This document shows positions 1-8,302 of a stretch of DNA of 24,715 nucleotides, in pieces. The stretch lies in NCBI GenBank assembly GCA_000431795.1, contig FR887365.1:1-24715 (forward strand). Direction: 5' to 3'. The position numbers and the translations under genes are program-made. The number at the start of each line of letters is the position of its first letter. Positions within the stretch are counted from its first letter, which is position 1. The notes beneath the pieces were generated by a model. The model did no database searches and had not been told where the DNA came from. It saw only the letters and a list, made by a program, of their open reading frames with translations. This stretch comes from Clostridium sp. CAG:302. Its GTDB lineage: Bacteria > Bacillota_I > Bacilli_A > RF39 > UBA660.

Positions 1-214
1 CATCATTACCACTAGTAAACTTATTTGCATATCTATCTTGACATAGTTCAGCAGCAGATACAATAAGTTTAACTTTTTGATCATATTCTTTTTGTTTACT
101 TCTTTCAATTGAAGAAGTAACACTTGGTATAGCAATAGCCATAATAACTACAAGTATTACAAGTACTGCAAGTAACTCTATTAGAGTAAATCCTTTTCTA
201 TTCATTTTTTTCAT
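1..214 (-). CDS. type IV prepilin-like protein (3' end cut by window)
   Basis: The first 71 codons of a leftward gene are visible. They begin MKKMNRKGFTLIELLAVLVI, the class III (type IV) prepilin signal: a short basic leader, prepilin peptidase cleavage after G8, mature F+1, E at +5, and a long hydrophobic helix reaching about residue 33. The rest (SSIERSKQKEYDQK, then AAELCQD) reads like the amphipathic stalk of pilins and pseudopilins such as ComGC or PulG. The start at 214 is preceded by AGGTGA with 5-nt spacing; an in-frame ATG at 205 lacks such a site. It follows mutS but has its own promoter. Known for the family: membrane-inserted, cleaved and assembled by an envelope machine. Which pilus or large C-terminal domain it carries cannot be told from this fragment. 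Confidence 0.85.
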   Translation of the reverse strand, partial: MKKMNRKGFTLIELLAVLVILVVIMAIAIPSVTSSIERSKQKEYDQKVKLIVSAAELCQDRYANKFTSGND

Positions 215-231
215 TCTTATCACCTAACCAT

Positions 232-260
232 AGTATAAAATATTTTTAAATATTATACAA
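232..260 (-). promoter_or_regulatory. sigma-A promoter of the prepilin gene
   Basis: On the minus strand TTGTAT (255-260) and TATACT (232-237) are 17 bp apart, giving a start near 226 and a very short leader before the AGGTGA ribosome site. The DNA between the boxes is a weak AT-only inverted repeat that might also end mutS transcription. Confidence 0.55.
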
Positions 261-263
261 TAT

Positions 264-2795
264 CTATTTAACTTTTTCTTTAAGTTTACTTAATATATTT
301 ATTGCCTCAATTGGTGTAATATTTAAAATATCAATATTTTTAACTTCTTCTTCTACTTCACTCTTTTTTTCATCAAAATTAAGTGGAAGTGTTGTTTGTA
401 TAATGGTATCTGTTTTCTTTTCTTTATTTTCATATATATTTAGTATACCACTTGCTCTATCTATTACCTCATCAGGAAGTCCTGCAAGTTTAGCAACATT
501 AATACCATAACTTTTATCTACAGAGCCATCTTTTACTTTATGTAAAAAAGTAATATTGCCATTTTCCTCTACTGCCGAAACGTGTTTATTTTTTAAATTA
601 GGAATATTCTTTTCCATATCAGTAAGTTCATGATAATGTGTAGAAAAAAGTGTCTTACATTTAATTTTATTAGCTACATATTCTAAGATAGCTTGTGCTA
701 GACTCATACCATCAAAAGTAGCAGTTCCTCTACCAAGTTCATCAAAAAGTATTAAACTGTTTCTTGTAGCATATTTAATAGCTCTTGAAGCTTCCATCAT
801 TTCTACCATAAATGTAGACTCACCACTAACTAAATCATCAGATGCCCCAATACGTGTAAATATCTTATCAAATATTGGAAGTGTTGCTTCTTCAGCAGGT
901 ACAAAACATCCTATTTGTGCCATTATAGCAATAATACCAAGTTGTCTCATATAAGTAGATTTACCTGCCATATTAGGACCAGTAATTAAAAGAATATCTG
1001 TATTATTATCCATAACTATATCATTAGGTACATACTCTTCTCCTTTTAATACTCTTTCTACTACTGGATGTCTTGAATTAAGTACTTTTATTTCATTACC
1101 AGTAGTAATTACAGGTCTAATATAATTATATTTTTCACTAACTAGGGCAAAAGAACTAAGTACATCTATTTCACTTATTACTTTAGCGGTTCTCTGAAGT
1201 TCTGGAATATATTCCTTACATTTATCTCTAATTTCTATAAATAAATTATATTCCAAATTAATAATTCTATCTTCACTAGATAATATTAAATCTTCTTTTT
1301 CTTTTAATATTGGATTAATAAATCTTTCACAGTTAGCCAAAGTTTGCTTTCTAATATAACCCATATCATCAGTAACCATATTTAAATAAGATTTACTAAT
1401 CTCTATATAATAACCAAACACTTTATTAAAACCAACTTTTAATCCTTTAATACCAGTTCTTTCTCTCTCTTCAGTTTCAAATCTACTAATAAAGTCTTTT
1501 CCACCTCTACTTAAATCTTTAAGTTCATCAAGTTCACTAGAATATCCATCTTTAATTAAATATCCTTCTTTTATCGTATTGGGAGGTTCTTCATATATAG
1601 ACTTTTCTAATAAATCGTATAGATCACTCATTGTAGTAATCTTTTCATAAAAGCCTATCTTTTCTAGTTTTTCCTTAATACTAGGAAGTACTTTTAAAGA
1701 AGCTTTTAATTGTAATAAGTCTTTACCATTCGCAGAACCAAAAGATAATTTACCACATAATCTTTCTAGATCATAAACTTCATATAAATCATTTCTAAGT
1801 TCTTCTGCTAAAATAAATTCTTCAAGTAACTTACTAACTATATCATATCTTTTATTAATCTTATTAATATCTAATAATGGATTTTCAATAAAATATTTAA
1901 GTTTTCTACTACCCATTGCAGTCTTTGTATTATCTAAAAGCCAAAGTAATGAATAAGTTCTCTCTTTAGTTCTTAAACATTCTGTAAGTTCTAGATTTCT
2001 CTTTGTATGAATATCCATTTCTAAGTATTGTTCTTTTTCTTTAATAACAACTTCTTGGAAGTGTGATAGATTTCTTTTTTGTAATACATCTAAATAATAT
2101 AATAATAACTTAATAGAATTAACAATTCTAGCATCACTAATATTTTGATAAATATTTTGATATTTATCATTTAATAATTCATTTTGTATAGTAACAGGTA
2201 TTTTTAGACTTCTTATCTTAGACAATAATACTTTATTAATAAGTTCATTTACTATTAATTCTTTAATATCTAAAGATAATATTTTATATATTACATCATC
2301 AGTATTATTAGTAAGTAACTCACTATATACTTCTCCTGTAGTAATATCTGAATAAGTAAGAACAAAACCATAAGAAAAGTCATATAAACATCCTATATAG
2401 TTATTTTCTTTTTCATTTAAAGAATTAGTATTAATTACTGTACCAGAAGATATTACTTCAACAATATCTCTTTTTACTATTCCTTTAGCGGTCTTTGGAT
2501 CCTCTAGTTGTTCACATATAGCTACTTTATATCCTTTTTTAATTAGTTTATCAATATATACTTCAGCAGCATGATGTGGTATCCCACACATTGGAACTCT
2601 CTCATCAAGTCCAGCGCTTTTACCAGTAAGTGTAAGCTCTAAAGCATGAGCTACTTCTTCAGCATCTTCAAAAAACATTTCATAAAAGTCTCCAAGTCTA
2701 TATAATATTATTGTATCCTCGTATTTATCTTTTAATTCTACATAATGTTTCATCATCGGAGATAATTTACTCCTATCAATTTCACTTCTTTTCAT
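264..2795 (-). CDS. mutS: DNA mismatch repair protein MutS
   Basis: Full-length MutS of 843 residues, the usual size. Visible in order: mismatch-recognition domain with GDFYEMF near residue 36 (the Phe-x-Glu that wedges at the mispair), connector and lever regions, clamp region, then the ABC-type ATPase with Walker A TGPNMAGKST near residue 602, DELGRGTATFDG (Walker B/signature) and STHYHEL (H-loop). Near the C terminus QTTLPLNF resembles a beta-clamp binding motif, followed by a short tail that probably supports dimer-tetramer contact. It binds mismatches and small loops and recruits MutL to start strand-specific repair. No mutL is present in the window. It is divergent from the carboxypeptidase gene and followed by a separately promoted prepilin gene. 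Confidence 0.98.
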   Translation of the reverse strand: MKRSEIDRSKLSPMMKHYVELKDKYEDTIILYRLGDFYEMFFEDAEEVAHALELTLTGKSAGLDERVPMCGIPHHAAEVYIDKLIKKGYKVAICEQLEDPKTAKGIVKRDIVEVISSGTVINTNSLNEKENNYIGCLYDFSYGFVLTYSDITTGEVYSELLTNNTDDVIYKILSLDIKELIVNELINKVLLSKIRSLKIPVTIQNELLNDKYQNIYQNISDARIVNSIKLLLYYLDVLQKRNLSHFQEVVIKEKEQYLEMDIHTKRNLELTECLRTKERTYSLLWLLDNTKTAMGSRKLKYFIENPLLDINKINKRYDIVSKLLEEFILAEELRNDLYEVYDLERLCGKLSFGSANGKDLLQLKASLKVLPSIKEKLEKIGFYEKITTMSDLYDLLEKSIYEEPPNTIKEGYLIKDGYSSELDELKDLSRGGKDFISRFETEERERTGIKGLKVGFNKVFGYYIEISKSYLNMVTDDMGYIRKQTLANCERFINPILKEKEDLILSSEDRIINLEYNLFIEIRDKCKEYIPELQRTAKVISEIDVLSSFALVSEKYNYIRPVITTGNEIKVLNSRHPVVERVLKGEEYVPNDIVMDNNTDILLITGPNMAGKSTYMRQLGIIAIMAQIGCFVPAEEATLPIFDKIFTRIGASDDLVSGESTFMVEMMEASRAIKYATRNSLILFDELGRGTATFDGMSLAQAILEYVANKIKCKTLFSTHYHELTDMEKNIPNLKNKHVSAVEENGNITFLHKVKDGSVDKSYGINVAKLAGLPDEVIDRASGILNIYENKEKKTDTIIQTTLPLNFDEKKSEVEEEVKNIDILNITPIEAINILSKLKEKVK

Positions 2796-2817
2796 TTTAT
2801 ACCTTCTTTGCTCTTTA

Positions 2818-2846
2818 ATTATACCATTTTATGCTATTTTAGTAAA
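2818..2846 (-). promoter_or_regulatory. mutS promoter
   Basis: Minus-strand TTTACT (2841-2846) and TATAAT (2818-2823) separated by 17 bp, followed by an AGAAGG ribosome site before the ATG at 2795. Confidence 0.6.
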
Positions 2847-2847
2847 T

Positions 2848-2897
2848 GTAAAATATGTAAAATCATATATATTTTACCCTGTAAAAATACTTTTTAC
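2848..2897. repeat. two inverted repeats between divergent mutS and carboxypeptidase promoters
   Basis: GTAAAATAT (2848-2856) and ATATTTTAC (2869-2877) form a perfect 9-bp inverted repeat. GTAAAAA (2881-2887) and TTTTTAC (2891-2897) form a perfect 7-bp one. Both lie exactly between the two -35 boxes, so they are candidate operators. In such AT-rich DNA chance repeats are common, so this is tentative. Confidence 0.4.
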
Positions 2898-2900
2898 CAA

Positions 2901-2929
2901 TTGCTTTTTAAATACTTTTGATATATAAT
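2901..2929 (+). promoter_or_regulatory. promoter of the D,D-carboxypeptidase gene
   Basis: TTGCTT (2901-2906) and TATAAT (2924-2929), 17-bp spacer. The expected transcription start, about 2936, lies past the upstream ATG at 2934 and supports the ATG at 2949 as the real start. Confidence 0.75.
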
Positions 2930-2948
2930 TATTATGGTTGGTGATAAT

Positions 2949-4103
2949 ATGAAAAAGAGAAAAAGAAAAATAAATAAAAAAAGAATATTAATATTAATTT
3001 TATTCTTATTAATCATATTATCTATAGGTATCTATTTAATAGTACCAAAAAGATATGGTTATCAAAAAGATGTAATTAATGTATTTAAAGAAGATAATTA
3101 TTATGAAAAGATAAAAGAAACTAAAAAATATTCTAAGACATTAGAAACAGCAGTTATAGAAAATAACTATAAGAAAGAATATTTTGATGAATATTTAGAT
3201 ATAAATTATGTTGAAGAAGATAACTTTATAAATAATATTAATAAATTATTAGATTTAGGTTATAAAAATAAAGATATCAATACCTTCTATGAAAAAGTAC
3301 CTAAAAGTATTGATGTTATTACCTCAAATAAATATGATAAAAATATTATTAATTATATATCTTTAGATTACTTTAAAGAAGAAAATCTAGATAGATATAT
3401 TAAATATGATTTTATTGATACTAAATCAGTATATGATACTACTATATTAAAAGAAAAATATAACTATGAAGATACTGTAACTTTTGTTAATGCTTATCTA
3501 GATAAAGATTACTATTCAAATGATATTCCATTATCTAAAGATAAAGCAAGTAAATTAGATGTTATCGTAAATAAATATTATAAATTAGATAAAGACTATG
3601 AACCAGAAGATTTAACAGTAATTAATAGTAAGTTTGCTTCAGGTACTCAAAAATTAAGAAAAGAAGCTGCTGATAAGTTTGAAGAAATGGCTTCTGATAT
3701 GTTAAAAGAAAATCTAAAAATATATGCTGGTTCTACTTATCGTTCTTATTCTTATCAAGAAGGATTATATAATAGATATGTTAAAAAAGATGGTTTCAAA
3801 GAAGCTGAAACATACTCTGCAAGAGCAGGTTATTCAGAACATCAATTAGGTCTAGCGGTAGATATTGTAAATGGTAAATGGAATTATCTTAGTGAAGGTG
3901 ATAAAGAATATACTTGGCTTGTTAATAATTCATATAAATATGGTTTTATACTTAGATATCCTCATGAGAGTGAATATATAACAGGTTATGTTTTTGAAGA
4001 TTGGCATTTTAGATATCTAGGAATAGATTTAGCCACTAAAGTACATGAAAGTAAATTAACTTATGATGAATATATAGCAAGAGGTATGTTAAAAGAGAAG
4101 TAA
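2949..4103 (+). CDS. membrane-anchored VanY-type D-Ala-D-Ala carboxypeptidase (M15B)
   Basis: 384 residues from the ATG at 2949, chosen because GGTGAT sits just before it and the -10 box is too close for the ATG at 2934. A very basic N terminus (MKKRKRKINKKR) precedes one membrane helix (about 12-33), so the rest faces outward. Residues about 40-200 are a Lys/Asp/Tyr-rich region I do not recognise. The C-terminal third is a VanY/M15B peptidase: SEHQLGLAVD near 295-304 carries the zinc His and Asp of the SxHxxGxAxD motif, and EDWHFRY near 350 supplies the catalytic Glu and the last zinc His. Family role: removal of the terminal D-Ala from peptidoglycan stem peptides during wall maturation. No VanS/R genes are nearby, so a vancomycin-resistance role is not indicated. 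Confidence 0.92.
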   Translation: MKKRKRKINKKRILILILFLLIILSIGIYLIVPKRYGYQKDVINVFKEDNYYEKIKETKKYSKTLETAVIENNYKKEYFDEYLDINYVEEDNFINNINKLLDLGYKNKDINTFYEKVPKSIDVITSNKYDKNIINYISLDYFKEENLDRYIKYDFIDTKSVYDTTILKEKYNYEDTVTFVNAYLDKDYYSNDIPLSKDKASKLDVIVNKYYKLDKDYEPEDLTVINSKFASGTQKLRKEAADKFEEMASDMLKENLKIYAGSTYRSYSYQEGLYNRYVKKDGFKEAETYSARAGYSEHQLGLAVDIVNGKWNYLSEGDKEYTWLVNNSYKYGFILRYPHESEYITGYVFEDWHFRYLGIDLATKVHESKLTYDEYIARGMLKEK

Positions 4104-4121
4104 TCAAAACTTCTCTTTTTA
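4091..4121. terminator. bidirectional terminator shared by convergent genes
   Basis: AAAAGAGAAG (4091-4100) and CTTCTCTTTT (4110-4119) form a perfect 10-bp stem with a 9-nt loop. It overlaps the stop codons of both convergent genes, with a U-run possible on either strand. Confidence 0.85.
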
Positions 4122-4622
4122 TCTTCTTCTATATCTTCTTTTAAAACTTTCTATATAATATTCACTATTAATATCAAAATATTTATCATCATTATTCATT
4201 TTATTAAGTACCTTCATCGTAGTGGCATAAGCTTCTACTCTCTCATCATTAAAATTTATTTCTTCTAATAAATTAACCACAGTTTTTGAAGGTAAATTAT
4301 AACCAAGTTCTAACACTAAATTACCTTTTACATTTTTAAGAAATCTAAGTCTACTATTATACTCATAATTTATATATTCATCACCTGTTATAATATCATA
4401 GTACTTATCTTCTAACTCATTATATTCAACTATTGTAAAAATCTTAATACTTCTATTTTTTTGTTTTCCATCATAATAATAAGTTTCATTAAACTCTACT
4501 AAAGAAGCATTACTAAATATATCTGGTGCAACCTCTAATCTTTCTGTATTAACCTCTACTTCATTAATTATCTTTTTCTTTTCTTCTATATTTTTATATC
4601 TAACAAGATAATATTTACTCAT
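4119..4622 (-). CDS. uncharacterised 167-residue cytoplasmic protein
   Basis: I do not recognise a family. The protein is soluble, without signal peptide or membrane helix, and rich in Tyr, Asn, Glu and Lys. It has a likely beta-rich first half (alternating patterns around SIKIFTIVEYNE and KYYDIITGDEY) and ends in a basic tail, FKRRYRRR. The first eight bases overlap the 3' end of the PLP-enzyme gene, so translation is probably coupled and it is the last gene of a three-gene operon (SDR reductase, PLP enzyme, this protein). A role linked to those enzymes is an inference from position only. The stop lies inside the bidirectional terminator. Confidence 0.75.
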   Translation of the reverse strand: MSKYYLVRYKNIEEKKKIINEVEVNTERLEVAPDIFSNASLVEFNETYYYDGKQKNRSIKIFTIVEYNELEDKYYDIITGDEYINYEYNSRLRFLKNVKGNLVLELGYNLPSKTVVNLLEEINFNDERVEAYATTMKVLNKMNNDDKYFDINSEYYIESFKRRYRRR

Positions 4623-5856
4623 TTATATTCTCCTTACTTTTAATTAAACTACTAATAGCTCTTTCAACAATTATCTTACCATACTTATAACTAATAGATC
4701 CTTGCTGATAAGCAATATAAGGACTTCTAAGAGGACCATCACAAGATAATTCTATAGAACTACCCTGGGTAAAAGATCCTGATGCCATAATAATTTTATC
4801 GTCATATCCTGGCATATCAGATGGTTCTACTAATGCATTAGAGTCAATCTTAGAATTAGACTGAATACCTCTAACATAATTAATTAAATCATTTTCATTT
4901 TCAAATATAATATTTTGAACTATGTCTACTCTCTCATCATTATATTTAGGACTAACTTTATAGCCTAACTTTTCAAATAAATATGCTGTATAAGTGGCAG
5001 TCTTTAAAGCATTAGCTACAATCATTGGAGCCATATATAATCCCTGAAGAATATATCTATTTTGATTTAAAGAAGGACCTACTTCAGCACCTTGTCCTGG
5101 GACATTTAATCTTTCTGCACATAAATTAATTAAATCTTTTCTACCTACTATATAGCCACCATTTGATGTTATTGAAGCACCTAAATTCTTAATAAGTGAG
5201 CCAACACATATATCTACGCCTACTTCAGTAGGCTCCTTAGTACTAACCATTTCGCAGTAGCAGTTATCTACCATTATAATTACATCCTTATTAATAGTTC
5301 TAATTAGTTTGACAACTTTTTCTATTTTATCAATATTAATACTTTCTCTTGTACTATAACCTTTACTTCTTTGTATTTCAATTAATTTAATCTTATTATT
5401 CTTAAGTACATCTCTAACTTTTTCATAATCGAAATCATCATTAACTAAATTAACTTCCATATAATTAATATTAAATGCTTTTAATGAAGAACTATTATTA
5501 TTAAAACCAATTACACTATCTAATGTATCATAAGGTTTACCACTTATTGATAAAAGAGTATCACCAGGTCTTAATAGTGCAAATAAACATGTACTAATAG
5601 CATGAGTACCAGATATAAACTGACTTCTAACTAGAGCATCTTCAGTCTTAAATATGCTAGCATATACTCTTTCTATTTTATCTCTACCAATATCATTATA
5701 TCCATATCCAGTAGCACTATTAAAATCACTTTCACATACACTATTTTCTATAAAGGCATCAAGTACTTTCTTACTATTAAATTCTTCTATTTCTTCTATT
5801 TTATTAAAATATACTTCTAAATCTTTTTTACTATCTTTAATTATATTATCTAACAT
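4615..5856 (-). CDS. ynbB: PLP-dependent C-S lyase-like protein, YnbB / aluminium-resistance family
   Basis: 413 residues, the normal length for the Met_gamma_lyase/YnbB group of fold-type I PLP enzymes. Markers: FNSATGYGYNDIGRDKIERV and SQFISGTHAISTCLFALLRPGDTLLS in the first third (family-typical substrate and cofactor loop); IMVDNCYCEMV with the Asp expected to contact the pyridine nitrogen; and VGSLIKNLGA with the Lys expected to form the Schiff base. The protein is related to cystathionine beta-lyases and methionine gamma-lyases, but its true substrate is not established; the 'aluminium resistance' name is historical. The start at 5856 overlaps the upstream reductase stop by 7 nt and its own end overlaps the next gene by 8 nt. 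Confidence 0.9.
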   Translation of the reverse strand: MLDNIIKDSKKDLEVYFNKIEEIEEFNSKKVLDAFIENSVCESDFNSATGYGYNDIGRDKIERVYASIFKTEDALVRSQFISGTHAISTCLFALLRPGDTLLSISGKPYDTLDSVIGFNNNSSSLKAFNINYMEVNLVNDDFDYEKVRDVLKNNKIKLIEIQRSKGYSTRESINIDKIEKVVKLIRTINKDVIIMVDNCYCEMVSTKEPTEVGVDICVGSLIKNLGASITSNGGYIVGRKDLINLCAERLNVPGQGAEVGPSLNQNRYILQGLYMAPMIVANALKTATYTAYLFEKLGYKVSPKYNDERVDIVQNIIFENENDLINYVRGIQSNSKIDSNALVEPSDMPGYDDKIIMASGSFTQGSSIELSCDGPLRSPYIAYQQGSISYKYGKIIVERAISSLIKSKENINE

Positions 5857-6584
5857 TTTATACCACCATCTATTCTAATAATACTATCATTTATATAACT
5901 TGCTTTATCACTAATAAGAAATTCTACTAAATTAGCAACTTCTCTAGGATTAGCAAATCTACCAAGTAATATTTTATCTTCTTCTTTACTTATAAAATCA
6001 CTATCTAAGTTTTTATTCATTTCGGTATTAACCCAACCAGGACATATTGTATTTACTCTAACATAAGGAGCAAAATAATTAGCAAGATTCTTTGATAAAG
6101 ATATTAAACCTGCCTTTGAAGCATTATAATCTATACTCTCTATATAAGGAGTATCTATTCCATTGGTAGAACTAATATTTATTATTACTCCATATTTATT
6201 ATCTACCATTTTAGGTCCTATCTTTTTACATAATAAGAATGGTGCAATTAAATTAATATCTAAAGTTTTCATAAAGTTATCTTTAGTTTTATCTTCAAAT
6301 AAAGTATCTATTGCTATACCTGCATTATTTATAAGTATATCTATATTATTATATCTATTATATATTATATCAAGCATATTATCTATTTCTTCTTCTTTAG
6401 ATAAATCACATTTTACCATTAAATAATCTCTATTATATTCTTTATCTAATTCTTCTTTTAATAATCTAGTACTATTTTCATTACTATTATAATGTAGTAT
6501 TACATCATAGTCTTTAGCAAGTATTCTAGCTATTTCTTTGCCTATTCCGCTTGAAGATCCTGTTACTAATACAGTTTTTCTCAT
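5850..6584 (-). CDS. short-chain dehydrogenase/reductase, FabG-like
   Basis: 244 residues, classic SDR. TGSSSGIG near residue 8 is the TGxxxGxG dinucleotide loop, INNAG near residue 87 is the structural NAG motif, ISST carries the catalytic Ser, and YNASKAG supplies the Tyr-x-x-x-Lys pair. The end, DSIIRIDGGIKC, is the usual SDR 'xxxDGG' C terminus. These proteins catalyse NAD(P)H-linked ketone/alcohol interconversion. FabG (3-oxoacyl-ACP reductase) is the nearest well-known relative, but no fatty-acid genes accompany it; its partners are the YnbB-like enzyme and an unknown protein, so a different substrate is likely. It is the first gene of its operon, divergent from tRNA-His. Confidence 0.9.
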   Translation of the reverse strand: MRKTVLVTGSSSGIGKEIARILAKDYDVILHYNSNENSTRLLKEELDKEYNRDYLMVKCDLSKEEEIDNMLDIIYNRYNNIDILINNAGIAIDTLFEDKTKDNFMKTLDINLIAPFLLCKKIGPKMVDNKYGVIINISSTNGIDTPYIESIDYNASKAGLISLSKNLANYFAPYVRVNTICPGWVNTEMNKNLDSDFISKEEDKILLGRFANPREVANLVEFLISDKASYINDSIIRIDGGIKC

Positions 6585-6608
6585 ACTTCTCCCTCTTTTC
6601 TCTTTGGT

Positions 6609-6617
6609 ATTATAACA
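6609..6617 (-). promoter_or_regulatory. extended -10 promoter of the SDR operon
   Basis: The minus strand reads TGTTATAAT, an extended -10 (TG-N-TATAAT), with no good -35 at 17 bp. GGGAGAAG follows as ribosome site before the ATG at 6584. Confidence 0.5.
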
Positions 6618-6645
6618 TATTTTCTACCTTTTTTAAACAAAATAC

Positions 6646-6674
6646 TTGTCAAATATAAAAATATATGATATCAT
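6646..6674 (+). promoter_or_regulatory. tRNA-His promoter
   Basis: TTGTCA (6646-6651) and TATCAT (6669-6674) with a 17-bp spacer. The expected start is about 8 nt before the tRNA. Confidence 0.65.
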
Positions 6675-6688
6675 TGTAAATGTCTTAT

Positions 6689-6765
6689 GGCGGAATTGGT
6701 GAAGTGGTTAACACGGTGGATTGTGGTTCCATTATTCGTGGGTTCGATTCCCACATTCCGTCCCA
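6689..6765 (+). tRNA. trnH: tRNA-His (anticodon GTG)
   Basis: A complete cloverleaf. Acceptor strand GGCGGAAT includes the encoded G-1 typical of tRNA-His, pairing with ATTCCGTC. Anticodon stem GTGGA/TCCAT encloses the loop TTGTGGT with GTG at its centre. T arm is GTGGG-TTCGATT-CCCAC. CCA is encoded at the 3' end. It has its own promoter and terminator, so it is a single-gene unit. Confidence 0.96.
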
Positions 6766-6776
6766 GATAGATAATT

Positions 6777-6806
6777 AACTAACTCGTTAAGAGTTAGTTT
6801 TTTTAT
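6777..6806 (+). terminator. tRNA-His terminator
   Basis: AACTAACTC (6777-6785), loop GTTAA, GAGTTAGTT (6791-6799), then a T run. A 9-bp perfect stem. Confidence 0.85.
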
Positions 6807-6814
6807 TTTGTTCA

Positions 6815-6898
6815 CTCTAGATCTAAGGTTCTAGAGTATCTATTTGAGTCAAAGTATTGTCTCAAATAAATATATCTACATATCTATTATATATAAGC
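6815..6898. repeat. hairpin cluster with 26-bp dispersed repeat, copy A
   Basis: Two perfect inverted repeats, CTCTAGA/TCTAGAG (6815-6836) and ATTTGAG/CTCAAAT (6842-6867), precede a 26-bp sequence at 6873-6898 that recurs at 23365-23390 with one mismatch. At both sites a palindrome ends 4-5 bp before the repeat, and the repeat lies shortly beyond the 3' end of a leftward gene. No coding potential is seen. Function unknown. Confidence 0.6.
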
Positions 6899-6910
6899 CA
6901 TAATTATATA

Positions 6911-6941
6911 CAAAGAAAAGAAAGAATATTTAAATTCCTTC
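6911..6941 (-). terminator. possible terminator of the PRTase/PfkB operon
   Basis: On the minus strand GAAGGAAT and ATTCTTTC (6934-6941 and 6920-6927) pair with one G-U, followed by a pyrimidine-rich TTTCTTTG tract. Weak but well placed after the last gene. Confidence 0.4.
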
Positions 6942-8275
6942 TATTTGTTAAATTCTTCATTTAATTTATTTATAGAGTATGTTCTCATATTATTAAGAAT
7001 AGTATCTACCACTTCAAAAGATATCTCTCTTTCACTCTTATTAGTAGTATCAAACATATAAAAATTAATATTTTCTTTTTCTGTAAGCATCTTCATATTT
7101 AATAAAGAATTATTATATTCATTAACATTATCTTCACTTAAGAAAGACCTTTTTTCTAGTGCTACATTAGCAGTGTAATCTCTTCTTAAAGAAGTTAAAC
7201 TATCGGTATAAGTTCCTATTACAATATCAATTTTATTTTTAATAATAGGTACATATTCATTTATATAATCATCATATTCTTCTTTAGACACACCATTTTT
7301 ACTATATAATCTATCCATCCAAATCATTCTATCAAATAAAGATCTATCTATTATTATAACATCATAGTTCTTATCTATTGTATCACTTAGATTATTTAAA
7401 ATATACCTAGGTATTTCACTTTTAACTACATTTTTATATTCAATTTTTAATCTTGGATATATTTCTTTCTTATATCTTTGGGAAGTAGTAAATTCCTCGA
7501 GTACTTTAGTATTAAATTTACCTTTTTTAAAGAAATCATATAAATTATTTATAAGCGTAGTCTTACCAGTTCTCGGAGTACCAGTAAATTCTATAACATA
7601 TGTAAACTTATTATTTAATACTTTCATCATTTTATATATTTCTTGTTTTTTATAATGTAGTTTTATTAATTTACTATATTCTTCTTCCTTACCTTCAAAT
7701 ATTTTTCTTTCTAAGTCATCATGTCTATTATTATCAAAGACATCATCAATTAATAATTTTAATCTAGCAAACATTGGATAGTCTTTATCTTCATTACATA
7801 TTAAACTATTATATACTTCTGTATAATACCATTTTTGTTTTTCATACCCCCTTTTAAATGCCGAAAAGTCTTTCTCTCCTCTAGTTTCAAAAATAATTCT
7901 CATATCTTCTAAATTACTTATTTTATCAGCACATACTATAGATTTATGTCTTAAATCTAAATCTTTTACAATATTTATAGTTTCTATTTTTCTCTCTTCC
8001 CAGCTTAAACTTTTGTCTTTTTCTGTATCCCCAAGTACTAAAGATAATATATCTTCATTAAATGCTTTTAATAAATCCTCTTTAGTATACTTAGTATCCT
8101 CAATTACATCATGAAGATATCCCGCAGCCACTACATTATCATCAAAACCATATTCGCTCAAGATATCGGCAACATTTATAGGATGTATTATCATTGGCTT
8201 TTCTTTATCCGATTTTCTTATCTGTCCTTTATGTGCATTAATTGCAAACTCTTTAGCTTTATCCTTTATATTCAT
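6941..8275 (-). CDS. RelA/SpoT-type HD hydrolase fused to P-loop nucleoside/nucleotide kinase-like domain
   Basis: 444 residues with two domains. Residues 1-165 match the HD hydrolase of SpoT and MESH1-like small alarmone hydrolases: H15, H31 in IIHPINVAD, H55-D56 in YLHDVIEDT, and a later Asp in ADKISNLEDM, giving the metal-binding H...HD...D set. From about residue 228 a P-loop domain begins: Walker A GTPRTGKTT, then DVIIIDRSLFDRMIWMDR with the DR(S) signature of the deoxynucleoside/thymidylate kinase-like group, and a probable lid at SLRRDYTANVALEKR. No synthetase domain is present, so it is not a full Rel. Last gene of the operon, 27 nt after the PfkB-SIS gene with GGAGAAAG as ribosome site. 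Probable role: hydrolysis and phosphorylation of nucleotide-like molecules; the substrates are unknown. Confidence 0.8.
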   Translation of the reverse strand: MNIKDKAKEFAINAHKGQIRKSDKEKPMIIHPINVADILSEYGFDDNVVAAGYLHDVIEDTKYTKEDLLKAFNEDILSLVLGDTEKDKSLSWEERKIETINIVKDLDLRHKSIVCADKISNLEDMRIIFETRGEKDFSAFKRGYEKQKWYYTEVYNSLICNEDKDYPMFARLKLLIDDVFDNNRHDDLERKIFEGKEEEYSKLIKLHYKKQEIYKMMKVLNNKFTYVIEFTGTPRTGKTTLINNLYDFFKKGKFNTKVLEEFTTSQRYKKEIYPRLKIEYKNVVKSEIPRYILNNLSDTIDKNYDVIIIDRSLFDRMIWMDRLYSKNGVSKEEYDDYINEYVPIIKNKIDIVIGTYTDSLTSLRRDYTANVALEKRSFLSEDNVNEYNNSLLNMKMLTEKENINFYMFDTTNKSEREISFEVVDTILNNMRTYSINKLNEEFNK

Positions 8276-8302
8276 ATTTCTTTCTCCATATTTAATTAAA
8301 TT

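Noticed and set aside
2949..4103. VanY protein as part of a vancomycin-resistance cluster
   Set aside because: No VanR/S/H/A/X-type genes nearby; the protein fits an ordinary M15B wall carboxypeptidase.
5654..5878. Plus-strand open frame with hydrophobic translation
   Set aside because: Antisense to the intact YnbB-like gene; no promoter or ribosome site. The low-complexity Ser/Leu/Ile pattern is what complement strands of AT-rich genes give.
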